This document shows, one piece after another, positions 15,017 to 22,223 of a stretch of DNA of 30,207 nt. The notes below the pieces were generated by a model. The model worked only from the letters and a program-made list of their open reading frames with translations. It searched no databases and was not told the origin of the DNA. How positions within the stretch are numbered: the first letter of the stretch is position 1; the number at the start of each line of letters is the position of its first letter. This DNA is from an uncultured Bacteroidales bacterium. Lineage in GTDB: Bacteria; Bacteroidota; Bacteroidia; Bacteroidales; Bacteroidaceae. The position numbers and the translations under genes are program-made. The DNA is taken from positions 1 to 30,207 of the forward strand of contig CACXLY010000025.1 of NCBI GenBank assembly GCA_902768605.1. Reading direction: 5' to 3'.

Positions 15017-16259
15017 AGGCTTTAATCTTTCTGTAAAGCGTTCTCTCGCTGATGCCGAGCTCTTCGGCGGCCAGTTTTCGCTTGTAGTGGTTGCGCTGCA
15101 GAGCAAGCAGGATGTTGCGTTTCTCCATATCGCCGATGTTGAGTGTGTCGTCGTCGATTATCTCCTCTGCGGTGGGTATGTCCAACGCTACAGCAGGCGT
15201 GGGCTTTTCCTTCGTGAAGGAATGGAAGTTGCTTGCTGTGGCGTTGGCGTTTCCTTGCTGTGGGATCGGCATGGGCAATGTGGTGGTTGCCGTCGCCTCG
15301 TGCCAGTGACTGCCTCCGTGCAGCTTTTCCTTGAGCTCCTGCACCTCCGAGCGGAGCTCGAAGACAGCGTGGGCCAGTATCTTTATCTCCTGTTCGTAGT
15401 CGTGCTGCGAGGCCGAGCCGCTGCCGCCTCCGATGGTGGCGATGCCGGTGTCGTCGTCAGAGTTGGGCGTTATGCCGTGTTTGGCGAGCACTTCCGGCGT
15501 GATGCTCCGGCTCTCGGAAAGTATGCTGAGCTGCTCCGTGATGTTGCGCAGCTGTCGTATGTTGCCGGGCCATTTGTAGGAGCTGACTACGGCTTCCGCC
15601 TCGGGCGTGAGCCGGATGGGCTCGGGGATGTTGTAGCGGCTGGCGGTGTCGAGTGCGAACTTCTTGAAGAGGAGCACGGCGTCGCCATCGCGCTTGCGCA
15701 GGGGCGGTATCTTGATATTGATGGTGCAGAGGCGGTAATAGAGATCCTCGCGGAAGCGTCCCTGCTTGATGGCGTTGGGGATATCGACATTGGTGGCGGC
15801 CACGATGCGGACGTCTGTCCTCCTCGGTGTGCTGCTGCCCACCCTCAGATACTCTCCCGTCTCCAGCACTCTCAGCAGTCGGGCCTGCGTGCTCATGGGC
15901 AGTTCGCCCACTTCGTCGAGGAAGAGCGTCCCTCCGTCGGCGGCGCCGAAGTAGCCCTCATGCTCGCCGATGGCGCTGGTGAAGGCACCCTTCTCGTGTC
16001 CGAAGAGCTCGCTGTCGATGGTGCCTTCGGGAATGGAGCCGCAGTTGATGGCGATGTAGGTCTTGCCGCGACGTTTGCTGTGGTCGTGTATGATGCGTGG
16101 GATGACCTCCTTTCCCACGCCGCTCTCGCCCTGGATAAGCACGGAGAGGTCGGTCGGAGCGACAAGGACGGCGGTGGCGAGGGCTTCGCGAAGGGCTTCG
16201 TTTCGCCCCACGATGCCGTAGCGGTTCATCAGGGATTGCATGTCTGAACTGGTGCTCAT
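15000..16259 (-). CDS. Sigma-54 interaction-domain AAA+ transcriptional regulator
   Basis: A 419-aa bacterial enhancer-binding-protein-like regulator without an N-terminal receiver or sensor domain. The AAA+ domain starts almost at once (YGIVGRNEAL at 14-23): Walker A GESGVGKE at 44-51, the sigma-54 contact loop GAFTSA at 91-96, Walker B GGTLFLDEVGEL at 109-120, and the arginine-finger region RFREDLYYRL at 168-177. After a linker rich in Ser, Gly, His and Thr (270-360), a Fis-type helix-turn-helix ends the protein (LAAEELGISERTLYRKIKAYG). The canonical loop is GAFTGA; here its fifth residue is Ser. The gene overlaps the PdxA-like gene upstream by ATGA and lptE downstream by 17 nt. The target promoters are unknown. 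Confidence 0.92.
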   Translation of the reverse strand: MSTSSDMQSLMNRYGIVGRNEALREALATAVLVAPTDLSVLIQGESGVGKEVIPRIIHDHSKRRGKTYIAINCGSIPEGTIDSELFGHEKGAFTSAIGEHEGYFGAADGGTLFLDEVGELPMSTQARLLRVLETGEYLRVGSSTPRRTDVRIVAATNVDIPNAIKQGRFREDLYYRLCTINIKIPPLRKRDGDAVLLFKKFALDTASRYNIPEPIRLTPEAEAVVSSYKWPGNIRQLRNITEQLSILSESRSITPEVLAKHGITPNSDDDTGIATIGGGSGSASQHDYEQEIKILAHAVFELRSEVQELKEKLHGGSHWHEATATTTLPMPIPQQGNANATASNFHSFTKEKPTPAVALDIPTAEEIIDDDTLNIGDMEKRNILLALQRNHYKRKLAAEELGISERTLYRKIKAYGIDE

Positions 16260-17047
16260 GATGCCTGCTCTGTGTTGTCGTTGTTAGGGTTTGCTTGCGG
16301 AGCCTCGCTCCTCTTGCGTTCCTCGCGCTTGTCGTGGAAGAGCTTCGGCAAGGGGTTTTGTCGGGCCTCGTCGTAGAAGACACGGTTGCGGATGACGTCC
16401 GTGGCAACGAAGAAGGGGTGCGTCAGCCAGGAGACGTCGGCCACGCCCTCTTCCGTCACCTCCTCCTTGGCAGGCTCATAGACCGCGGTAACAATCCGCT
16501 CTCTTCCTGCAAAGTAAAGTACGGGAGCCACGTCCGCCATTTCTGCTACGATGCGTTGCGCCAAGGACCTGTCGGCCGTGACGATACCGTCGAAGTGCGA
16601 AGCCGTGTCGTCGGCCATGATTTGCTTAACGGTATAGGGGCCGTAGGTGTTGATGCCGTGTTCCTCCGTGATTTGCGACGCGAGGTCAGGGTTCTGGAGA
16701 GCCGTCTCCAGTACGATGGCGATGCGTGGCAATTGCAGGCCGAAGTCGCGCTCCAGTATATCGCGGAACTTTACGATGTCTTCGGCCGTGGGCTCCTTCG
16801 AGAGCACCATGATGTTTGCCTTGTCGGTCACGATAATCTCGATGGCGTTCTTTTCCTGCTCGGCAGCCGAGGTGAGCACCAGGGCATCGACTTTGCCTCG
16901 CTCGAGCTCGCGATAGGCTGCCTCTTTCTCCAACTTGACAGGCGTGCACAGCTCGAGCATCGCGGGGTCGTTGCAGACTTGGCGGATGAGGTCGCCTGCG
17001 GCAGAGTCGGCGCCAGTCTGACTAATTGCTATCTTGTGTTTTTCCAT
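16256..17047 (-). CDS. Shortened PdxA-like protein lacking the metal-binding histidines
   Basis: A 263-aa protein that appears to derive from PdxA (4-hydroxythreonine-4-phosphate dehydrogenase, vitamin B6 synthesis; about 330-365 aa). Matching landmarks in order are: KIAISQTGAD and DPAMLELCTPV at 5-37 (PdxA: GITQGD...DPxMLELCTPI); GKVDALVLTSA at 51-61 (PdxA: IDVIVTAPI); LERDFGLQLPRIAIV at 98-112; TYGPYTVKQIM at 134-144; SHFDGIVTADRSLAQ at 150-164; and FFVATDVIRNR with NPLPKLFHDKRE at the C-terminus. The three metal-ligand histidines of PdxA (in GHTE, NPHAG and YHDQG) are all absent; the last aligns with ADRS. It is therefore unlikely to be an active dehydrogenase. It lies between the DUF4837 gene (4-nt gap) and the AAA+ regulator (ATGA overlap). 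Its frame is clean, so it is probably expressed and repurposed. Confidence 0.75.
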   Translation of the reverse strand: MEKHKIAISQTGADSAAGDLIRQVCNDPAMLELCTPVKLEKEAAYRELERGKVDALVLTSAAEQEKNAIEIIVTDKANIMVLSKEPTAEDIVKFRDILERDFGLQLPRIAIVLETALQNPDLASQITEEHGINTYGPYTVKQIMADDTASHFDGIVTADRSLAQRIVAEMADVAPVLYFAGRERIVTAVYEPAKEEVTEEGVADVSWLTHPFFVATDVIRNRVFYDEARQNPLPKLFHDKREERKRSEAPQANPNNDNTEQAS

Positions 17048-17051
17048 ATAT

Positions 17052-18095
17052 CTATTTCTTATTCTCTTCTTTTGGGGTTTCCTCTAATCCGGTGTCGATG
17101 AGCGAGTACTGTTCCTGCGGGAGCTGCAGGGTGTAGAGCGAGCCTTCGAGACGGCGGATGAGGCCGCGCTTCATCTTCTCCGGAGCATAGACGAAGCCTT
17201 CGACCACGACGACGCGATTCGTCTCAATGTCCACGCGAGAGTGGCTGACGAACGGCCCTCCCATTGCGTCTTTCTCCATATACCAGAGGCCGCGCATCTC
17301 CATTGCAAAGCTGTTGTGGACGTTGATGGGTTTGATGATGGTGCAGAGCGAGTCGGTCTTCATGTACATACCAGGCTTCTCGCCGGGCAGATTCAGTTTC
17401 ATCACCGAGTCCCTCTTCTCCACCATGTATTCCTTATTGAACGTCTCCGGGCCTTCGTACGGATAGCTGTACATCACGATGTTCTCAAGTCCGCTGGCCG
17501 TATTGTTGCTGGTCCAGAAGAACTGCTCACCCTTCTTGTAGCTCGTCAGCTCCTTCGGGGCATGGAAACGGCAGGTAAAGATTTGCCAAGCCAGATCGTA
17601 CGTCACTTTCGAGTATTTCTGCTCCAGCTCCTTGATGAGGCGGTTCATCTCGCTTCGGGTCAGGAAATCGATGACCTCCTGCTTGTGCTCGACGCAGAAC
17701 TGCTGGAAGTCCTCCAAGCTTGGGCTGTTGATGGAGAGCACAATCTGATCCATCGCATACTTGTTGCGCGTGAAGCGCATGCCGGTACGTGAGAACTGCG
17801 TCTTGTCGATATTGACCTGGATGATGTTGCGGAAGATGCTGAAGTTCGCGCTCAAGTCTTTCGGCTCAATCTGCGTGATGTGGAAGGAGCGCTCGCTCTG
17901 CGGCAGGCAGGGCACGTCGGTGTCGAGGATGTCGAACAGCGCGCGGCCGGCCGGCGCGTTCCATGTCTTGTTGTCGAGCACGACAAGCACTTCGTAGGGC
18001 CGTCCGCTGGCTTGCGGAAAGAATTGCTCCTTCTGGCAACTCGCCAAGAGAAGCATACTAATCAGTATTAAGAATAATGCCGGTTTGCGTTTCAT
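17052..18095 (-). CDS. DUF4837 family lipoprotein
   Basis: A 347-aa lipoprotein of the Bacteroidetes-specific DUF4837 family, with no known function. The ATG at 18095 is chosen because it begins a standard signal with lipobox (MKRKPALFLILISMLLLASC, Cys20); a longer frame from 18143 would overlap rlmN. The mature part starts with QKEQFFPQASGRPYEVLVVL, the usual opening of the family. It continues through SFHITQIEPKDLSANFSIFR, FTRNKYAMDQIVLSINSP and a C-terminal block ending FVYAPEKMKRGLIRRLEGSL. It lies 40 nt after rlmN and 4 nt before the PdxA-like gene in the same minus-strand operon. Confidence 0.9.
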   Translation of the reverse strand: MKRKPALFLILISMLLLASCQKEQFFPQASGRPYEVLVVLDNKTWNAPAGRALFDILDTDVPCLPQSERSFHITQIEPKDLSANFSIFRNIIQVNIDKTQFSRTGMRFTRNKYAMDQIVLSINSPSLEDFQQFCVEHKQEVIDFLTRSEMNRLIKELEQKYSKVTYDLAWQIFTCRFHAPKELTSYKKGEQFFWTSNNTASGLENIVMYSYPYEGPETFNKEYMVEKRDSVMKLNLPGEKPGMYMKTDSLCTIIKPINVHNSFAMEMRGLWYMEKDAMGGPFVSHSRVDIETNRVVVVEGFVYAPEKMKRGLIRRLEGSLYTLQLPQEQYSLIDTGLEETPKEENKK

Positions 18096-18135
18096 AATGT
18101 AGGTCGTTGTGTTGGTAATTGTTATTCTTCTCTTT

Positions 18136-19161
18136 TCATTCATTACTCTTCACTTTGCTGTGCAGCAGCCCGCAGGCCGCAAAGATGTCCTGTCCGCGGC
18201 TGGCACGTATGGTGGTTGTCACGCCGTGACGGGTCAGGTAGTCGCGCAGCCAGACCATCTTCTCCTCCGATGCGCCTCGGTAGGGCGTGTCGGGTATTTG
18301 GTGGAAGCGAATCAGGTTGACGCGGCACTCGATGGGTGCAAGCAGACGCACCAGCTCTCGAGCATGCCTCTCCGAGTCGTTGAGGTCGCAAAAGACGATG
18401 TACTCGAAGCTGAGCCTGCGCTGATGGCTCCAGTCCTGCCCTCGGAGCAGAGTCAGCAGGTCGCGGATGCTGTAAGCCTTCTCTGCGGGCATCATGGCGA
18501 GGCGCTCTTCGGGGAAAGGGTTGTGCAGACTGATGGCGAGGTGGCAGTCGCTCTCTCTGAGGAAGCGCTCCACGCCTTTCCGTGTGCCGACCGTCGATAC
18601 CGTGATGCGCTTGGGGCTCCATGCCCAGCCGTCCGCAGAGGTGAGCAGTTCGGTCGCCTTCAGCACGGCGTCGAGGTTGTCCATCGGTTCGCCTTGTCCC
18701 ATGAAGACAATGTTGGTGAGCTGCTCGCTGCCCGGCACGGAATAGACTTGGTTCAGGATATCCGTGACCGAGAGGTTGCCGTCGAAGCCTTGCCTGCCTG
18801 TCATGCAGAAGCGGCATCCCATGCGGCATCCCGCCTGACTGCTGACGCAGAGCGTGGCTCGGTCGCTGTCCGGGATGAAGACGCACTCCACTTGCTGCCC
18901 GCGCTCCGTCGGGAAGAGGTACTTGGCGGTTCCGTCGACGCTCTTTTGGACGTCGCTTGGCGGCACGCAACCTATCTCGTAGCGCTCTGCCAGGGCCGAC
19001 CTTCCCTTGAGCGACAGATTAGTCATCTCGTCGATGTCCCTGACGTGCCTGCCGTAAATCCATTGCATGATTTGCTTTGCTGCAAAGGCTGGCAGTCCTA
19101 CCTCCGTAGCGACGCCTTTCATCTCTTCAAGAGTCATGCCGAGCAGCTTCTTCTTTTCCAT
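18136..19161 (-). CDS. rlmN: 23S rRNA (adenine-C2)-methyltransferase RlmN
   Basis: A 341-aa radical SAM enzyme that methylates C2 of A2503 in 23S rRNA and of A37 in some tRNAs. The [4Fe-4S] cysteines are Cys112, Cys116 and Cys119 (AGCRMGCRFCMTG), and the methyl-carrying C-terminal cysteine is Cys330 (DIFAACGLL). Other family segments are the N-terminal helical domain (KQIMQWIYGRHVRDIDEMTN), NIVFMGQGEPMDNLD, ITVSTVGTRKGVERF, LAISLHNPFPEERLAMMP and FHQIPDTPYRGAS. Length is normal. It is the first gene of the long minus-strand operon, with a TACCTTTG promoter box only 19 nt upstream of the ATG. Confidence 0.97.
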   Translation of the reverse strand: MEKKKLLGMTLEEMKGVATEVGLPAFAAKQIMQWIYGRHVRDIDEMTNLSLKGRSALAERYEIGCVPPSDVQKSVDGTAKYLFPTERGQQVECVFIPDSDRATLCVSSQAGCRMGCRFCMTGRQGFDGNLSVTDILNQVYSVPGSEQLTNIVFMGQGEPMDNLDAVLKATELLTSADGWAWSPKRITVSTVGTRKGVERFLRESDCHLAISLHNPFPEERLAMMPAEKAYSIRDLLTLLRGQDWSHQRRLSFEYIVFCDLNDSERHARELVRLLAPIECRVNLIRFHQIPDTPYRGASEEKMVWLRDYLTRHGVTTTIRASRGQDIFAACGLLHSKVKSNE

Positions 19162-19179
19162 TTCGTGCCTTTTGAACTA

Positions 19180-19187
19180 CAAAGGTA
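19180..19187 (-). promoter_or_regulatory. Promoter box for rlmN operon
   Basis: The minus strand reads TACCTTTG, matching TAnnTTTG. It would start transcription near 19173, about 12 nt before the rlmN ATG, so the leader is very short. No good TTG is visible at -33. Confidence 0.6.
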
Positions 19188-19282
19188 CATTATTAAATAT
19201 AAAAAGAGGGCATTAAAAGGGAAAAAGTTGGCTTTTTTCACTTCTTTTGTGTGAAAAGCGCACGAGTTTAGTAAACTTTTAC

Positions 19283-19290
19283 TATCTTTG
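19283..19290 (+). promoter_or_regulatory. Promoter box for GH109-like gene
   Basis: TATCTTTG matches TAnnTTTG and lies 32 nt before the ATG at 19322. It drives the plus-strand pair divergently from rlmN. Confidence 0.65.
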
Positions 19291-19321
19291 CGCAGCAAAT
19301 TTACTAAAACTAAGTTATATC

Positions 19322-20905
19322 ATGAACATCAAACATCTCTTGCTTGCCCTTGTTTCGGCAGCATTTATCAGTGCCAGCACAATGGCACAAAGTCTCAGTC
19401 CCAGCACAAAATACCATTGGGACAAAGGAACGCTCGTAGTCGATACACCCACTCGTCCTGCAGGTCAGCAGCATGTGCTCGGCCTGACAGCTCCGAAGAT
19501 GGCTACCGTTCGCGTCGGTTTCGTCGGCTTAGGCATGCGCGGCCCCGGCGCCGTGGCGCGTTTCACTCATATCCCTGGCACGCAGATTGTTGCCCTTTGC
19601 GACTATGTGGAGGCACGTGCTGAAGCTTGCCAGAAGTACCTTCGCGAGGCAGGTCTCCCGCCAGCAGACATCTACAGCGGTGAGAAAGGCTACGAGGAGC
19701 TCTGCAAGCGCCCCGACATCGACCTCGTGTATGTGGCTACCGACTGGGACCATCACTTCCCCGTTGCCAAGTGTGCCCTGCAGAACGGCAAGCACACGGC
19801 CATCGAGGTGCCCAGTGCCATGAATCTTGAGCAATGCTGGGAACTCATCGAACTCAGCGAGAAGACGCGCCTCCACTGCATGATTCTCGAGAACTGCTGC
19901 TACGACTGGTATGAGCTCAACACGCTCAACATGGCGCAGCAGGGCGTGTTTGGCGAAGTGCTTCGCGGCGAGGGAGCCTACATCCACAATCTCGACGACT
20001 TCTGGGACTACTACTGGAAGAACCCCGACGGCAGCGACCCCGACAAGCTCGGCTGGCGTATGAAGTACAACATGGAGAACCGTGGCGACGTTTATGCCAC
20101 GCACGGACTCGGCCCCGTCGCTCTCGCTATGAACATCCATCGCGGCGACCGCTTCAAGACCCTCGTCGCTATGGACACCAAGAGTGCTCACGGCAAGGAA
20201 TATGTCGAGAAGAAAACCGGCAAGCCCTGCAACAGCTACCGCAACGGCGACCAGACGACAACCCTCATGCGCACCGAGGAGGGCAAGGTTGTCGAGATAC
20301 AGCACAACGTCATGAACCCGCAGCCATACAACCGCCTCTACAAGCTGACAGGCACGAAGGGCTATGCCACGAAGTACCCCGAGCAGCACTATGCCCTCGA
20401 CAAGAGTCAGCTTACGGCCAGCGGCGTGGCACCTAAGGTGGACGACCTCAGCGCGCACGGTTTCCTGCCGAAAGCTGAGCAAGACGCACTTGTGGCCAAA
20501 TACCAGCACCCAATCATCAAGAAGTATGGCGAAATGGCCCAGAAGGTAGGCGGCCACGGAGGTATGGACTTCTTCATGGACGCACGTCTCGTTTACTGCC
20601 TCCAGAACGGACTTCCCCTCGACATGGACGTTTACGACCTCGCTGAGTGGTGTTGCCTCGCCGAACTCGGCGCGTTGTCTATGGACAACAACTGCTGCTC
20701 CGTAGCCTTCCCCGACTTTACGCGCGGCTACTGGAACACTCAGAAGGGCTTCCAGTTCGCTTGGGCAAATCCTGCTGACGAGGCTGCAGCCGAAGCCGCC
20801 GCCATTGCCAGCACGCAGGCCCAAAAGGACCTTTGCGCCAAGAAAAAACTTTGGGAGAAGTACGATAAAGCAAAGGAGAAGGCCGCCAAGAAGGCCAAGA
20901 AATGA
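19322..20905 (+). CDS. Secreted Gfo/Idh/MocA-family protein, GH109-like
   Basis: A 527-aa exported protein with an NAD-binding Gfo/Idh/MocA fold, closest in style to GH109 alpha-N-acetylgalactosaminidases, which cleave glycosides with a bound NAD. The ATG at 19322 gives a signal peptide (MNIKHLLLALVSAAFISAST, cleaved near AQS); the longer open frame lacks one. The Rossmann motif is VRVGFVGLGMRGPGAVARF at about 60-80, followed by IVALCDYVEARAEACQKYL. Further family landmarks are VYVATDWDHHFPVAKCALQ, IEVPSAMNLEQCWELIELSE and MILENCCYDWYELNTLNMAQ. The last 25 residues are Lys/Ala-rich. Hydrolase or oxidoreductase activity cannot be decided from sequence alone. The stop codon overlaps the start of the folate gene (ATGA). 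Confidence 0.88.
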   Translation: MNIKHLLLALVSAAFISASTMAQSLSPSTKYHWDKGTLVVDTPTRPAGQQHVLGLTAPKMATVRVGFVGLGMRGPGAVARFTHIPGTQIVALCDYVEARAEACQKYLREAGLPPADIYSGEKGYEELCKRPDIDLVYVATDWDHHFPVAKCALQNGKHTAIEVPSAMNLEQCWELIELSEKTRLHCMILENCCYDWYELNTLNMAQQGVFGEVLRGEGAYIHNLDDFWDYYWKNPDGSDPDKLGWRMKYNMENRGDVYATHGLGPVALAMNIHRGDRFKTLVAMDTKSAHGKEYVEKKTGKPCNSYRNGDQTTTLMRTEEGKVVEIQHNVMNPQPYNRLYKLTGTKGYATKYPEQHYALDKSQLTASGVAPKVDDLSAHGFLPKAEQDALVAKYQHPIIKKYGEMAQKVGGHGGMDFFMDARLVYCLQNGLPLDMDVYDLAEWCCLAELGALSMDNNCCSVAFPDFTRGYWNTQKGFQFAWANPADEAAAEAAAIASTQAQKDLCAKKKLWEKYDKAKEKAAKKAKK

Positions 20906-21504
20906 AGCCCCTCTCTAACTCTTCCTTAAGGGAGGAGCTGGAATCCTCTCCTCTAAGGGGACATATGGAAGGGTCTAAGCAGTCACTGCGCCGCTTCATC
21001 AGGGCGCAGAAAGCTCGGCATTCCGCCGCGGAGTTGGCGGCGATGTCGGAAGAGATAACGAACAGAGTGCTTGCCTCGGCCAGTTGGCAGGAGGCGGGCA
21101 CTCTGTTGCTTTATTACCCGTTGCCCGACGAGGTGGATGTGAGGTCCCTTCTCCACGCTTCTTATGAGGGCGGCAAACGTGTTTTGTTGCCCGTCTGTGT
21201 CGGCAACGAGCTGGAACTGCGTCTCTACGAAGGGGAGTCGTCTCTGAGAGAGGGTGCCTTCGGCATCATGGAGCCGACGGGACCTCTATTCGCTCCCGAG
21301 AACTACGACGAGATAGAACTTGCCATCATCCCCGGCATGGCGTTCGACAGGGCAGGGCATCGGCTGGGCCGCGGCAAGGGCTACTACGACCGCCTGCTGC
21401 CCCGGCTGAAAGCCGCAAAGCTGACAGGCATCTGCTTTCCCTTCCAGCTTCTGGACGAAGTCCCAAGCGAGCCCCACGACATTCCGATGCAAAATATAAT
21501 ATAA
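20902..21504 (+). CDS. 5-formyltetrahydrofolate cyclo-ligase
   Basis: MTHFS/YgfA-type enzyme that converts 5-formyltetrahydrofolate to 5,10-methenyltetrahydrofolate with ATP, recycling a folate side product. The body has SLRRFIRAQKARHSAAELAA, TLLLYYPLPDEVDVRSLL, GKRVLLPVC, FGIMEPTG, then the signature IIPGMAFDRAGHRLGRGKGY with YDRLL, and ends DIPMQNII. From the ATG at 20902 it is 200 aa, and its first ~20 residues (PLSNSSLREELESSPLRG) are encoded by a palindromic repeat. The in-frame ATG at 20965 would give 179 aa beginning MEGSKQSLRR, the more usual N-terminus. The upstream start is listed because it overlaps the preceding stop (ATGA), allowing coupled translation; the alternative is quite possible. 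Confidence 0.9.
   Translation: MKPLSNSSLREELESSPLRGHMEGSKQSLRRFIRAQKARHSAAELAAMSEEITNRVLASASWQEAGTLLLYYPLPDEVDVRSLLHASYEGGKRVLLPVCVGNELELRLYEGESSLREGAFGIMEPTGPLFAPENYDEIELAIIPGMAFDRAGHRLGRGKGYYDRLLPRLKAAKLTGICFPFQLLDEVPSEPHDIPMQNII
20907..20962 (+). repeat. Palindromic repeat element inside the folate gene's 5' end
   Basis: GCCCCTCT at the left end and TAAGGGG at the right end enclose smaller palindromes (CTTCCTTAAGGGAGG; GAGGAG and CTCTCC). The pattern of short C-rich and G-rich blocks resembles the hairpin at 13303-13357, suggesting members of one dispersed repeat family. Confidence 0.6.
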
Positions 21505-21527
21505 TGCTGCGCGAGAGATTAGGGGGT

Positions 21528-21747
21528 CTTATGTGTGGCGTTTTTCTTTCCTTGCTGTAGCGTCGGCTTCTCCTTGCTGTAGCGTTGGCTTCTCCTTGCT
21601 GTAGCGTTGGCTTCTCCTTGCTGTGGCGTCGGGCTTTCCTTGCTGTGGCGTTTTTCTTTCTATAAGGGCAGCGTTTCAGCAGACAACGTGTTGTCGGCCG
21701 CTTTGCAACGTGATATCGGCTTCCCCGCAACGTGATGATTCCCTTTC
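21528..21747 (+). repeat. Ten-unit 22-nt tandem array
   Basis: CCTTGCTGT starts at 21550, 21572, 21594, 21616 and 21638, exactly 22 nt apart, with near-identical units. A variant unit (CTTATGTGTGGCG) precedes them at 21528. In the same phase the array continues with a degenerate unit at 21660 and three units centred on CAACGTG at 21684, 21706 and 21728. No open reading frame explains the spacing, since 22 is not a multiple of three. The array begins 23 nt after the folate gene. Confidence 0.85.
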
Positions 21748-21759
21748 CTTAATTGATAC

Positions 21760-22069
21760 TGTCCGGTAAATAAGCACCGGAGGTGCGACAGACCATAGAC
21801 GGGGGTGCTAACCCCCGGGGCTATGTCGTTCACTATATCAAAGCCCTGGAAGGGCGACAGAATATGTAATTCGTTTTATTCCAACTCGTTTTAGGGTTCT
21901 GTCGTCCCTTTAGGACTTCCTTTTCCATCGCGCCATTACCGGGGGCTTACACCCCCGTCTGTGGTCTGTCGTCTCTTCGAGACTTTAGCAAGCCCTGTAT
22001 GCTGCTTTTTCGTCCGAAACACAGATGAATAAGTTCGTAGAAGGGAAAGGAATTAACTATTACCAGACA
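21760..22069. mobile_element. MITE-like element with terminal inverted repeats
   Basis: TGTCCGGTAA (21760-21769) and TTACCAGACA (22060-22069) are inverted with one mismatch and bound a 310-bp stretch without a gene. Inside, GCGACAGACCATAGACGGGG (from 21785) and CCCCGTCTGTGGTCTGTCGT (to about 21972) form a second, near-perfect inverted pair. The local hairpin GGGGGTGCTAACCCCC (21801-21816) and a similar G/C hairpin near 21940-21957 add structure. This looks like a short non-autonomous transposable or palindromic element; no transposase is present and no target duplication was confirmed. Confidence 0.55.
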
Positions 22070-22151
22070 CCAATATTTCTCAATTGCGCTACAAAGTCAT
22101 GCCAGTCTTTTGCCTTTTATAAATAATGTAAGACGAAAAAACTTAGTTCGT

Positions 22152-22182
22152 TTGGCGATTCGCTTTCTTTTTCGTAACTTTG
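22152..22182 (+). promoter_or_regulatory. Promoter of the GH106-like gene
   Basis: TTG (22152-22154), a 20-nt spacer and TAACTTTG (22175-22182) match the Bacteroidetes consensus. The predicted start near 22189 leaves a leader of about 35 nt before the ATG at 22224. Confidence 0.82.
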
Positions 22183-22223
22183 CAACCAGTATTCAGAAGA
22201 CGATAGACACTAATTATATATAA

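Noticed and set aside
14946..16247. 433-codon open frame on the plus strand opposite the AAA+ regulator
   Set aside because: Antisense to Walker A, Walker B and HTH motifs; the translation is compositionally odd with no recognisable domain.
18109..20824. Long open frames opposite rlmN (plus) and opposite the GH109-like gene (minus)
   Set aside because: Both are shadows of genes with diagnostic motifs (radical SAM cysteines; Rossmann Gly motif).
21528..21747. CRISPR array
   Set aside because: Units are 22 nt head to tail with no unique spacers, and no cas genes lie nearby.
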